Source of the DNA: Adineta vaga
Taxonomy: Eukaryota > Rotifera
Length of the DNA stretch: 64,000 nucleotides
NCBI GenBank assembly: GCA_021613535.1
Contig: CP075493.1
Coordinates: 13,826,001 to 13,890,000 of the forward strand
Direction: 5' to 3'
Translations under genes and position numbers: made by a program
Part shown: positions 35,966 through 47,184 of the stretch, in pieces
Numbering within the stretch: position 1 is the stretch's first letter
Layout: each line of letters begins with the position of its first letter
The notes under the pieces: generated by a model
Database searches by the model: none
Seen by the model: only the letters and a program-made list of their open reading frames with translations
What the model was told of the DNA's origin: nothing

Positions 35966-37723
35966 ATGGATAACATTCGTTTACGTACCGTTCTTCGAAA
36001 TCTGCAAGGTCGCTTAAGTAATGATGATCGAAAACGTCTTCAGTTTTTTCTTGGTAATGATATTCCTCGAAGAATTCGAGATGATTCATCATTAGGTGGT
36101 ACTATTTTCCAAATAGATTGTTTTTTTAATCAAGATAAAATTAATCAGGAAGATCTTACTTATCTTATTAATACATTTGATCAAATCTGTTGTTTTGATG
36201 CAGCAAAATTATTAAAAGGTTTGTTTATTTTTTTTCAATTCCTATAATTATTTTCTGTTATGTTTAGAACATTTAAATCGAACTCAAATCACTGGATCCA
36301 ATCAATTGGCACACAATTTGTCATTAATAGTGCCACCGATCATAGAACATTTTCTTCAGAATGAAGGTGAAGAAGAAGAAGAAGAAGAAGAAGAAGATAA
36401 TCAAACAATTGTAAAATCTTGTAAGTATAATATATGGTTTAATGTTTGAACTTCATTTTAGTTTCTATTACAGAACAGAATAATTCTCGTACAAATATTA
36501 CTGAAGATAGAAGAGATTTGTCTTTGATTCTAAAAAGAAAATCATTAATTCGAAAATGTATTTTCTTATTTATTTTCTTCTCATTTGTTATATTATTAAT
36601 TTCCTTTACTTCTTGGAATCATATAAATATTCGTCAATTAAAAACAAATCATATGAAAGTAATTAAAATGATACAACAGATACAAATAGATCAAAGTGAT
36701 CTTCTTTTGTTAATAAAACAAAATCAAAATCAATCAACAATAACGACGATAAATAAAAGTAAGGAAAATATTCTTTCTGAAAGTCTGTTGACAATTTCGT
36801 TTCAATTCAAAATTTTATGTATATATTCAGGATCAAAATTTAAAACATATGCTCATATTGTTGCGGGAGGCAGTGGATATGGAATAGAATTAAATCAATT
36901 GTCTGGTCCTTATGGAGTATTTGTTGATAAAGAAAAAACGATGTTCATTACTGATTATTATAATCATCGAATTATTCAATGGAAACTTAATGAAACGAGA
37001 GGACAAATCATTGCAGGTGGAAATGCAAATGGAACGAGAATAGATCAATTGAATTATCCAACAGATGTGATTGTTGATCGAGAAAATCATTCAGTGATCA
37101 TTGCTGATTGATGGAATAGTCGAGTTATTCGATGGTTTAATGATGAAGAACAGGAAATTCTTATTCAGAATATTGATTGTTATGGTCTAGCAGTGGCTAA
37201 CCAAGATTTTCTTTACGTTTCTGATACGCAGAAGCATGAAGTTCGACGATGGAAAATTGGAGAGAAAGAAGAAGAAGGAACTGTAGTAGCTGGTGGAAAT
37301 AAACAAGGAAATCAACTTAATCAACTTAACTTTCCTGCTCACATCTTCGTTGATAAAGAACAATCAATTTATGTATCAGATAGTAATAATCATCGAGTAA
37401 TGAAATGGATGAAAGATGCTCGAGATGGAATTATTATGGCTGGAGGAAATGGTCAAGGAGGAAATTTGAGTCAATTGCATCATCCTCAAGGACTGATTGC
37501 TGATCAATATGGTCAAATCTATGTGACCGATTGTTACAATCATCGAATAATGCGATGGTATGAAGGAGATAGCGAAGGTGAAATTGTTGTGGGCGGATTT
37601 GGTGAAGGAAATCAGTTAAATCAATTAAGCTATCCTCGTGATCTGTCATTTGATTTAGATGGAAACTTATATGTTTCTGACTCTTGGAATAATCGAATCG
37701 TTCGATTTGATTTAATTTTGTAA
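35966..37723 (+). CDS. DED-like / TM / NHL-repeat protein interrupted by an in-frame TGA
   Basis: Exons are 35966-36218, 36268-36420, 36462-36758 and 36831-37723, with consistent phases. The first 85 residues resemble a death-effector domain (LRTVLRNLQGRLSNDDRKRL, later LTYLINTF). A GAA-repeat-encoded acidic tract follows, then one TM helix (CIFLFIFFSFVILLISF) and about six NHL blades (for example GLIADQYGQIYVTDCYNHRI) forming a propeller on the other side of the membrane. The codon at 37109-37111 is TGA, in frame, between IIAD and WNSRVIRW, where sister blades have Ser. Homology continues after it without any shift, so it is a single nonsense change, a read error or possibly readthrough. The last intron (36759-36830, 72 nt) is frame-preserving. 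The layout suggests a surface sensor linked to a death-fold adaptor, which is inference. Confidence 0.75.
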
Positions 37724-38147
37724 CTGAACTTTTATTCGGCATAGTTTTTTTTTGTTTCAAGAAAATGAAAAGAGAGTGAGGATATGGTAACGCTTTACAC
37801 ATGAGACGGTTTCTACCTTAACTTGATTTGTGATTTATACCAACAAATTTGCATGTTTTCATTTCACATGATTGGACAAAATACTCTTGTCTTAAAACAA
37901 ACAAAGAAATATACGTAAATGTTGCAACATAGTTGCGCAAAAGGCATGACGTTGATGCTTATACACTATTTCGCTTCGCTTTGCAAACAGAATAGAAAAA
38001 ATAACCAAGCGACGACAATGACTGTTGATACATGTTACCATTCTTCCACAGTTTTTCAATGCCATTGTGAATTTTGTTTTCAAAAATATCTCGAAAAAAT
38101 AGACTAACATTTTCGTTTATTTCACGTAACACTGTGAAATAATAATC
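37724..38147. other. Intergenic region
   Basis: These 424 bp separate two plus-strand genes. Short open frames on both strands (37892-38110) overlap each other and show no family features. No supported element. Confidence 0.45.
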
Positions 38148-40789
38148 ATGTCAACTACTCAATGGTCTTCGGCGTTCAATACAAGCGAAGATGTAATAGA
38201 ACAGTTTAAGACGAAATTAGACGAACTTGTAGAAGAAGCAACAAATAACATGAATAATGAAGACAGATCGAGCATTGAAATGACGAAAGTATGGCAAAAA
38301 GGTCTAACATTGTGGAAAACTACGATCAATTACTTGATCAATTCGACGACAACGCCTAATGTTACAACGTATGAAGATTGTTCATATTTATTTTACAATA
38401 AAATTTACAACAGTCTGGATTTTGTACAACGATTAGAAAAAGACGATTCTCTTTGTTACGAAGTGTTTTATTCTTGTCTCGATTTGTTAAATATGCTCGT
38501 TGTTAATCAACATCATTTGAACAGTGACGATATCGACATATCAGAGAATAATGTCATTAACAATTATTTCTATATAGTACTCTATTTATGTCGTGCAGCT
38601 TGTAATTATGTTCTGTTTTCTGATGAGCTAGTCAATGATTATATGTCGTTTCTAACGATTTTAAAAGCATATGCTGATAAGAAAGTCACAAGTGAATTAG
38701 AATCTGAACAGGAACAATTTGATCGAGTTACTACTGAAATTTTAATCTTCTTTTGGTGTATGGCAAATCGTACAATACTCGTTCCATCACTAATTCTCCT
38801 TAATTTACCAAGTAGTGCTGTTCGATGGCTATCTAATTCTGGTTGTTTGAATGCAACAGCGACGGAACCACTCATTAGAATCATTTACAATATGGCACGA
38901 CACGACGATGGTGCCGATGAATATAACAATCTAGGTGCTATGGAAATAATCAAAGAATATCAAAGAAGGTAAATATTGCTTCGGAGTTCTTAAAATAATT
39001 ATAATGCAACTGTTGTATTCTCATTTCAGAGATGAAATTGCATGTAACAATCAATTATCACTGTGTTGTTCTTTAGCAATTGCTCATCTATCCACTCCTG
39101 AACAACTCAAACAAGATCAAAAAGGTATGAATGTCGTTCTTAATCGATTACTGGAATTAACTATGGAAGCTGCAACTAAGAAAGATTTTACATGCGAAGG
39201 TGTTCGTTATCATGTTTCACATCTCGTAGCTGTCCTAGCAAAATTGTTTGTTGTTGATGAGCGAACAGTGGATTATATTATGACTCATGCAGAAACTGAA
39301 CCACCATCAAACACAACATCTAATATCAAGCTATTTGCCGATCTTCTTATTGCTTTCAGTGATTTAATCACTAGTAGAGATTCTCTCAATCAATTCGCAT
39401 GTATTGCTCTCTACAACATCGTTTGGAGTATTTCATTTCAATCAGAATATCAAGAAGAATTAAAAGCAAACAAACAACTGATAGATACTATCCAGCGATT
39501 GGCAGACGATGAACGCAGTCAAATGTGCGATCAATACAAGCCACGAGCTCTGCAAAGTATCAAAAAAGCAGCTGACGGTATCTTGTACAATTTGCATCTA
39601 GAAACAAATGTGGATACTATGCCAGTTGTCCGATCAAAGCGAGCACCGATTGGTCGTTCAAGATCTCCAGAGCAGAAAGATATCAAAGATACGGAGATGT
39701 ATGTATAGATACAGGAATATTAAATCAGACCAAATGAAAATTCATTTCTTAACTAATTACACATTGAAATCGTATCATCTGCACCTTCACAATAAAAATA
39801 ATTATGTGCATTTTTTCTTTGTCTGTAGATCTTCCGACAAAAAAAAACAACTATCAACCAATGATAGTTTGCCACTAGTCATGTTCAGTTATGCACATAA
39901 AGATGATAAGTTTTGTTATCATATTTTAAAAGAACTTGAACAAATGAATACTACATTGAAAGTCTGGATTGATATTCAGCAATGTGCTAAGGGAGATCTA
40001 TGGGAAAAAATTGCTGATGCTATTGAAAATGCCGAGGTTATTCTTTGTTTTATATCGGAATATTATCATCAAAGTAAATCGTGTCGACAAGAATTTACCT
40101 ATGCTGTTGATGATTTGCAAAAGCCTATTATTCCTATACTCATTGGCGATTATAAACCAAAAGGGTGGTTAGGTATGTTGATAGTTCTGTTTCTCAACAA
40201 TGTCATATACTTTTTTTCTAATCCAGGAATAAGAAAAGCAGGCATGAAATATATTCGATTTCGTAATACTAACGAACCGAAACAGTCTGAAATTCAAGAT
40301 TTAATCGAACGAGTTCGAACTGAAATCACACATGATAAAAACATCATTATAAATTTAACAGCACCTTCACACTATGACACCTCTAAAGAAGTTATTCAGC
40401 AGAAGAGTCCAATTGAAGACATCCATTCAACTACTGTCGTTTTTCCTCCGATTACGGAATGGACAACTAGTGATATACGTCAATGGTTTTATCAACATGG
40501 AATTATGGATGAAATTCATGATCTCTTTCGATTCCAATCAGGAATAGAAATGCTTGATTATGCTCAAATTTTGGTTAGAAATCGAGATGAACAAGAAAAA
40601 ATATACACACAAATCTTTACACAAAAATACAGCGGTCAACTTCTGCCACCACATGAATTCAATCGATTTGTCAAAGCAATGGAACAATTATTCAAAGAAA
40701 ATTCTACTGAAGATACAACAAATAAGGAAACAAAACAGTTAACGACACTAAAATCAAGCAAAAAATCATCAACATGCATGATCTTATGA
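38148..40789 (+). CDS. ARM-like / TIR / SAM-like protein with C-terminal CaaX-like motif
   Basis: Exons are 38148-38968, 39030-39698, 39829-40172 and 40227-40789, giving about 798 residues with phases agreeing at each junction. Residues 1-490 form a helical, armadillo-like repeat region. A TIR domain follows at about 510-630 (LVMFSYAHKDDKFCYHIL, VWIDI, then SCRQEFTYAVD, where the Glu matches the position of the catalytic Glu in NAD+-cleaving TIRs, and PIIPILIG). A SAM-like helical domain (EWTTSDIRQWFYQHGI) follows. The protein ends in a Lys/Ser-rich stretch and CMIL, a CaaX-like box with Leu last, typical of geranylgeranylation. The domain set recalls SARM1 (ARM-SAM-SAM-TIR), but the order differs. 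The last intron is 54 nt and stop-free. A membrane-attached NADase or immune adaptor is plausible. Confidence 0.8.
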
Positions 40790-42903
40790 TCTAGATTACT
40801 TGTAATTTTTGAGAAGAACTATCTGTACTCTCTGATATTTGATAATTTATCAAATTAAAATCAGTGTGATGAACAGAGAGGCAAAAAAAGTAATTTTATT
40901 GCATCTTAAATTATCACAGAAAATGACTGATTTATTCTTCCCCAAAATAGTTTTTAATTGTTATTAGTGAATGAAAGAGAAAGATTACAGTAGGCAGGTG
41001 TACAGATGATCGTAAAGTATCTTCTTATGTATAGTTGTCATTCAGCGCAGTAGTGTTAAATACAAATAGATGTTGCTATTCGATAGGTAAACATCTGACA
41101 ACTAAAATGTACTTTTTAAAAGTAGACGAACGGTATTGGGGCGCTTCTTTTTTCGTATGATATCTACTTTTAATAAAGTTTTCTTTTACGTTCTACCTGT
41201 GCGTTCGTTGTTAAACTAAATAAAAAAACCATGTGGATTCTGGACAGGTAAGACACGGACGAGTGATGAAATTGAAGTAATGTCGATATCTAAGAGCATT
41301 TATTTATTGTGATTTTTTTTCGCTATAAATACTTGTCGTACAGAGTCATATAATATTGGTAATAGTGAACAACTCGCGAAGAAAGAGGACGATTATTTAG
41401 GCTATTTGATCGGTACAAAACAGATCAGTGATATTTCAATTCAAGCATGATGAAGAAGGTTTGTTTTTTTCTCATCGTTTTTTACAACAAAAAATAAAAA
41501 GGGTGTCATATGTAGCTATTGAACGATTACTTATACTCACAGACTAGTTAGATCGGATCTAACTATTCTTTTCATAGACATCTGTTAATTCTCAAATTAA
41601 CTAGAGTATAATAAAATCATGGGTTTGGAATTTTACCAATGAAAACAGTAAATTTATAGGATTCTCGATGGATACTTAGTTTGCAGTGGTGAAAATAGTA
41701 GTCTTAAATTATACAGTACACTCGAAGTCCGTCAAAAACTGATTGTTCTTTTATAAGAAAGGAGATCTTCGATTGATGGAAATGACATATCAGCAATAAA
41801 CGTGCATGAAGACCAACCGCCGATCAATGAAACAGAAAGTCCAAATTCAGTTCGTAATCCATACAATTCTGAAAAAATATCTCAGAACCATGTTGAATCA
41901 ACACAATCACAAAGAACTTCAAAACATCTGTATATTTTTCCTTTCAATCTCAATCGAATCTCACATCTATTTCTTTTCAGGTTTGGATCGATCACATGTA
42001 TAAAGCCATCTGCCATGGTAACCTTGGTATTTTTCATATTTATTTGCATAGCAACTGTGGTCAGTGATTTCTTGGACATGGTGATGTAACATTTGCTAAT
42101 GTAATCATGTATTCTACTGGATTTGTATACTGATCTTTTGATGGACATTATTGTTACGAATTTTGGCAAGAGTCATGTTGATATTTTATTGCAAATATGC
42201 TAATAACATTTTCTTATGTGTAGATGATAGAACTCTTCGTAACCTTTTTTTTTATAAACGGAATTATATAGCATCTATCATTCACACTCTCAAGATATCA
42301 TCATGACCATGAATAATAATGAATGAATTTCACTGTGAAAGTCTGATTATTTTTACTCCAAAACAGATATATCATTGAACAAAATTTCCATGTCCATCTT
42401 CACAATCAAAAAGAATTAGTTTGGCTCGTCGTAACAACAACAACAACAGCTAAAGAGAGATTTTAAATATTTGCGATAACATACACGATACTGTTGATAA
42501 GACGTATTTCTATTTCGCTTTAGTATAATAGAACAGTAGCGAATATACCTTTAGTAAAAATTTAATCGAGTATTTTTATCTTCTGCATATTTTATTGGTG
42601 TACTTATTCATTATTCGATTCAAATATATTATACGACTATGATAGAGGCAATCGGTTATACATGATTGAATTTCATCATGATACAGTCGTAATATGCGCA
42701 AAAGTCCAACGTAATGTATTTTATTTGTTCTATGTACAATCTATTTCTCGTTAAAAAGTATATATGATGAACATTAACGATGAAATAAATCGTTTTCTTT
42801 TTTTTCGATTTGACGATTGTGAGTTGTAACGTGAAATGATCATATGTGTGAGCGAATTTTTTCGATGAACAGTTTTAGGTAAATGCAGGGACAATGAAGC
42901 AGA
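40790..42903. other. Long gene-poor region with possible orphan exons
   Basis: About 2.1 kb without a gene I can assemble. Two exon-like pieces stand out. One is an open frame of about 44 codons at 41315-41449, ending in TGA. The other is the 41761-42089 segment, listed separately. CAACAACAACAACAG near 42433 is a simple repeat. Confidence 0.4.
41761..42089 (+). pseudogene. Possible exon pair of a small single-TM protein, unassigned
   Basis: A polar segment (HEDQPPINETES...) could splice from a GT at about 41929 to a strong pyrimidine-rich acceptor ending TTCTTTTCAG at 41980. The next segment encodes a hydrophobic helix (MVTLVFFIFICIATVV) and a stop follows soon after. I found no start exon and no family resemblance. 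It may be a relic or a fast-evolving gene. Confidence 0.25.
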
Positions 42904-43976
42904 ATGACACGCATAAGAAACTACATTATCAATATCATTCAATCATTTGAGCAATGGTTATGGTGTTTGCTTACTCCAATAGCATATATCAATTTCCTAA
43001 AATATGTGTACATCTTTTTGCGAACTTCTCGTATTATTCATAATATTACTATTCTCCTTATCTTTGTAAGTTGTTCTTTTGGTATATGGGAATTTGCCGT
43101 CAAAGACAAAATAACGCCCAAGTCAATGATTTTCGAACTCTACAATTCTTCATCTTCATGTCATACGATACGTACTTATCCACCTAAAATGAGCCAACAA
43201 CGTTGTTATCCTCTTCTAATCAATTTCGCTCATAAATGTTGTAAATATGCACAAAAGAACAACTGTTTGACTGGTTTAAAACATGGAATTCGGCAATGTT
43301 TGATGTTCAATAAACATATCTTAAATACGGATTCAATGTTTGTTGATCGTAACGAAAATATTTTGAATCACAAGAAAGGAGCTGGTTACTGGTTATGGAA
43401 ACCATTTATACTCTTTCAAGAACTTTACTTGGCACGAGATGGAGATATTATTGTATATTCCGATGCGGCAGTTAATTTTATTGCTAATATTTCTTACTTG
43501 ACAAAGCTGACAGATATACAAGATATTATTATTTTCAAACTGAATGGTCGGAAAGTAAGATATATTCTTTTTCAGTATTCTAATTATAGACACATAGAAA
43601 CTGATTTTATCTTTGACAGGAATCATCATTAACAAAACGTGATGCAATGATAATTCTCAATGTTGACAAACCAGAATATACAACAACATCAGCTAGTCTT
43701 GCTTCTTACATTGTAGTAAAGAGAAGTTTTAGTAGTCTGCGATTTGTATCCGAATGGCTAACATATTCTCAAGATAGTCGAGCGATTATGGACAATGGTA
43801 ATGTGTTAGGTTCATCGAATTATCCTGATTTTCATGCTCATCGTCATGATCAGTCTATTTTGAGTCTACTTGCCAAGAAATGGAAATTAACTATCTACCA
43901 AGATCCGAGTCAATATGGAGAAGGAACACAGCGTTCATATCCAAACATTTTCGATCATCATCGATCAAAGAATTAA
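42904..43976 (+). CDS. Type II membrane glycosyltransferase-like protein
   Basis: Exons 42904-43554 and 43620-43976 join in phase 0 across a 65-nt intron, giving 335 residues. One TM helix near residues 45-67 (IIHNITILLIFVSCSFGIWEF) suggests a Golgi type II protein. The lumenal part has GAGYWLWKPFIL and DGDIIVYSDAA, motifs of an uncharacterised nucleotide-sugar-type transferase family (the xGYWxWKPxxI and DGDxxxYxDxG patterns) known from invertebrates and bacteria. It also has an HAHRHDQSILSLLAKK helix typical of its C-terminal part. The usual Gly after YSDA is Ala here. Donor sugar and acceptor are unknown. The naming rests on motif memory. Confidence 0.6.
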
Positions 43977-44280
43977 CTTTTTGTTTATTCGGAATCATCA
44001 GAAACAATAACAAGTGACTATAAATACCTATATTGTTGACTTTTCTTCTTATAATACAATAAACCAACAACATATTCTATTTAGTTTCTAGTAAGAATCA
44101 AAACTCTCGGTAAATATTGTAGTACTGATTCGAATGGTTGGATGAGGATATTTTATGATTTAAATATGCATATTCTCACACATTGGTGCACTGATTTACA
44201 TTTTATAAAAGCGTATTCAAAGAATTTATTTCTATTATAAAATTTTGTTGATAAAGATATGAATATATCTCTCAAGAATA
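43977..44280. other. Short intergenic region between convergent genes
   Basis: It carries the 3' ends of the transferase (+) and the peptide transporter (-). AATAAA-like sequence near 44057 may be a polyadenylation signal. Nothing else is seen. Confidence 0.45.
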
Positions 44281-46291
44281 TCATCTGATGCTCAACACTG
44301 ATGATCTACGCTTTAAGTCACTTATTGGTAATATTTGTACGTCATCTTTTCGAAAAAGTATATAGAAAATAATTGCGATAACAAATGTAACGATAGCAAT
44401 CGATGTATACATCCATACTAGCTTTGGATCAATATTTACCGGGATCAGTGCGATATTGAATACACCTCCAACTGCTGCCGTAGCGAGAAAAACTGACATG
44501 ACAATAGATTTCATTGTCGCAGGTGCTTTTGTAAATGCATAATCTTGTCCACTGATATATGTCAGCGTCTCAGAAATGGCTAAAAAGATGTGGGATGGTA
44601 ATTGCCAAGCAACATTTATATTGTTGAATGTTTGACAAGTCAAACATGGTTCAGTTTCATAGTTAAAATTAGGTTCTGCTGAATATATTAAATGTTGAAC
44701 TATGGCTGTATATCCTATCCCAAGAGCAGCAGCAAAAAATCCACAAGTAATTTGTTTTACAGAACCAAATTCGATGTTACATCGCCGTAAAGTTGGACAG
44801 ATGATTTTGTCGAAAATGGGCGCAAAAATAAGAACAAAAAGAGGAGTAATACATCCAAAAATATCGTTCGGTATGGAACCTAGATAAGTAATTGATGTAT
44901 ATAATTAGTTTCTTTTTCTCTAAACTTACCAGTATTCATTTGTGCTGCTTGCGATGTTAAATTACCACTGATTTGGTTATAACATATCCAGAAGAATGGA
45001 AAAAAAACAAACAAACGACATGCATGCAACGTTTCTTTAAAATCGTCAATAAACTGATTTCGATGCTCCATTTCCACGGTTTCTTTGGCATAATCTAGCC
45101 AATGTTTCTTATTTTGTTGTTTCCCTAACCTCCATCTGTTAGTTAAGGCTATGTAAGTCACTCGAAATACATGAACAAGCATTGATTGTGTCGGTGGTAC
45201 TCGAATGTATCGTTGACGAGTAATAAACAATACAATAAGGGATGCTGGAAAGATACCTAATGGAATTAAGTATGCTAGCCAAAATGAATGATATCTTTCA
45301 ACAATCGTTAATATGATCATTGATACTAGTGTACCCAAACTGTATGCACAACAGAGCCAATTGAAGAGAGATTGAATAGTACTATAGAAGATAAACAACG
45401 TGTTTCTGCAAGAACATACGTATATATTTACACTTACATCTTCGGATCAACTATCTTCTTTTTACCCTTGATTTCTAAAAAACACATGATTATTGTTTTA
45501 CTTCGAAAATAAATTATCATCTTTAACCATTGTGTTTGAAAGAAAGACTTCGATTCAAGGAATGATTATTTTTGAACGATACTAACAAGTACGAGTAGAA
45601 AGTGATGTTTATACTTTGAGTAACTACATGCAGTGGAACGGACAAATGTATCAGGATATTATTATCATCATCTTTCTTAAGTTTTGAGCTAGAAAAAAAT
45701 CAATTAGTTCTAACCTTTGATGACGGGTTTTGTTCTCGTGTATTGTTCGGCCATTAGCGGACCTGAAGCGGTTTTGAATCCGCCAGTCGCTATTCCCATA
45801 GTAATCATGCCACATATCAAACCAGGTAGTCCAATACCATTCTTGAGTGATGCCGGAATACTAGTAGTTACAAGTATGATAAGACCCAACACATATATGA
45901 CGCTTGCGACGACTAGTGTTCTATATCTTCCCCAGAATTGATCAGCTATGATACCTGCAGCAATTGGTGATAAAAAACAGAGTGTTGAATATGATAGAGT
46001 TAATGCTGTAGCTGTTTGTTGACCAAGATCGAGTGCACCTGCTTGTGTATTATTTAAAGTAGGTTCAGGAAATTGAATGTAGTTTTGCATTATTTGATAC
46101 GTACCTGTCGAGGCAAATCCTTCACACATTTCACAAAAAATAATTGACCAAACTGTCAACGGGATACGATCTAGAATATGTTCAAGTGTCGCAAGCTCTT
46201 CAACTGTTGGTTCCATTTCAATACCATTTGATTGATTATTAAAAGTGGTTTCAATATTCGAGTTGACATCTACTGATTGTATTTCTTTCAT
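44281..46291 (-). CDS. Proton-coupled oligopeptide transporter (POT/PTR2 family)
   Basis: Exons in transcription order are 46291-45715, 45474-45438 (a 37-nt microexon), 45405-44930 and 44879-44281, giving about 562 residues with matching phases. The protein is polytopic. The N-terminal half has FCEMCEGFASTGTYQIMQNY (helix 1, with an ExxE-type site), DQFWGRYRT between helices 2 and 3, and GGFKTASGPLMAEQYT, the counterpart of the family GGIKxxxxxxxxDQ/EQ motif. The microexon encodes a KGKKKIVDP-like loop, as in fungal PTR2 proteins. POT carriers move di- and tripeptides with protons at the plasma membrane. The sequence looks closer to fungal PTR2 than to animal SLC15, so a foreign origin is possible; this is inference. 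Confidence 0.85.
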
Positions 46292-47184
46292 ACTAATGTT
46301 TTGACCAGTTTGCTTTTAGCCAGTTATTCTAGAATAATCGATTCGTCTAATAATATCAGTGCTTCTCGAACTTTTATTTTTTCTTCAATTAAAGAGATTG
46401 GATCTAAATGTATACACATGATATAATCTTATGTTGTTATGACAAAACAAAAATAACAAATAACAAATAACAAATAAAAAATGGTAATCATTGAGGGTGT
46501 GAATGTGGGTGCTGATCTTGTCCTCATGTACGTTCACATATACAACCACACTCTCAAATTAACTACAACTGTGTTTGTAGGAATGAAGCGTTAAACAAAT
46601 TCGAACAAGTAAATGGATTCATGTAGAATTCAATTGGCAACAGCAACGATAAGAACCGATGGAAAACGTCTTCAGTTATAGATCATGCCATTGTTCGCCT
46701 CTTCATCGTAAAAGAAACATCACGAGCAACTCACTGTTTATGCTGTGTGCATGCAAAAAAAACTAATTAGATGAAATAATTCTTCTTCTTTGGCTTCTTC
46801 TCTTATGCGAGCCATATTAAAGAAGCTGAAGTACTATATAATCATTTTATTTAACAACAAAACATACAAATGATTTGAAACTGAAATGATGTTGAAACCA
46901 TGAACATGATTAACAATACTTATAAGGAAGAAAAAGAAAAGAATATTCTAGATCATGATTAGTCATATCTTAAATTTCAAATGGAGTTTACATGAGTCCG
47001 AATGAGGTAAATTGTTAGTATTCAAATCATAGTTTTAAACTAAAAGAGTTCTTTACAAGAAACCGGATAAGATTAATTCACCTTTACTTTTATGAAATAT
47101 GAAAATAAACACAATCGAAAAACTCAAAATGAAATGAAATGATCATATAGTATATATCATGTAGCTTATGTACGACTTTTTCTT
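46292..47184. other. Intergenic region
   Basis: It contains an ATAACAA-type simple repeat (about 46450-46478) directly beside telomere-like repeat copy D, and the promoter side of the transporter gene. No supported gene. Confidence 0.45.
46492..46558. repeat. Telomere-like inverted repeat, copy D
   Basis: The left arm TGAGGGTGTGAATGTGGGTG starts at 46492 and the right arm ends with AACCACACTCTCAA at about 46557. The outer ends TTGAGGGTGTG and CACACTCTCAA are near-perfect reverse complements, which suggests a unit with defined ends of about 67 bp. Confidence 0.7.

Noticed and set aside
37109-37111. TGA read as selenocysteine
   Set aside because: Sister NHL blades have Ser, not Cys, at this site, and I see no reason for a redox residue in a propeller loop.
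38148-40789. Calling this gene SARM1
   Set aside because: The domain order differs (TIR before SAM) and there is a CaaX-like end, so orthology is not supported by sight alone.
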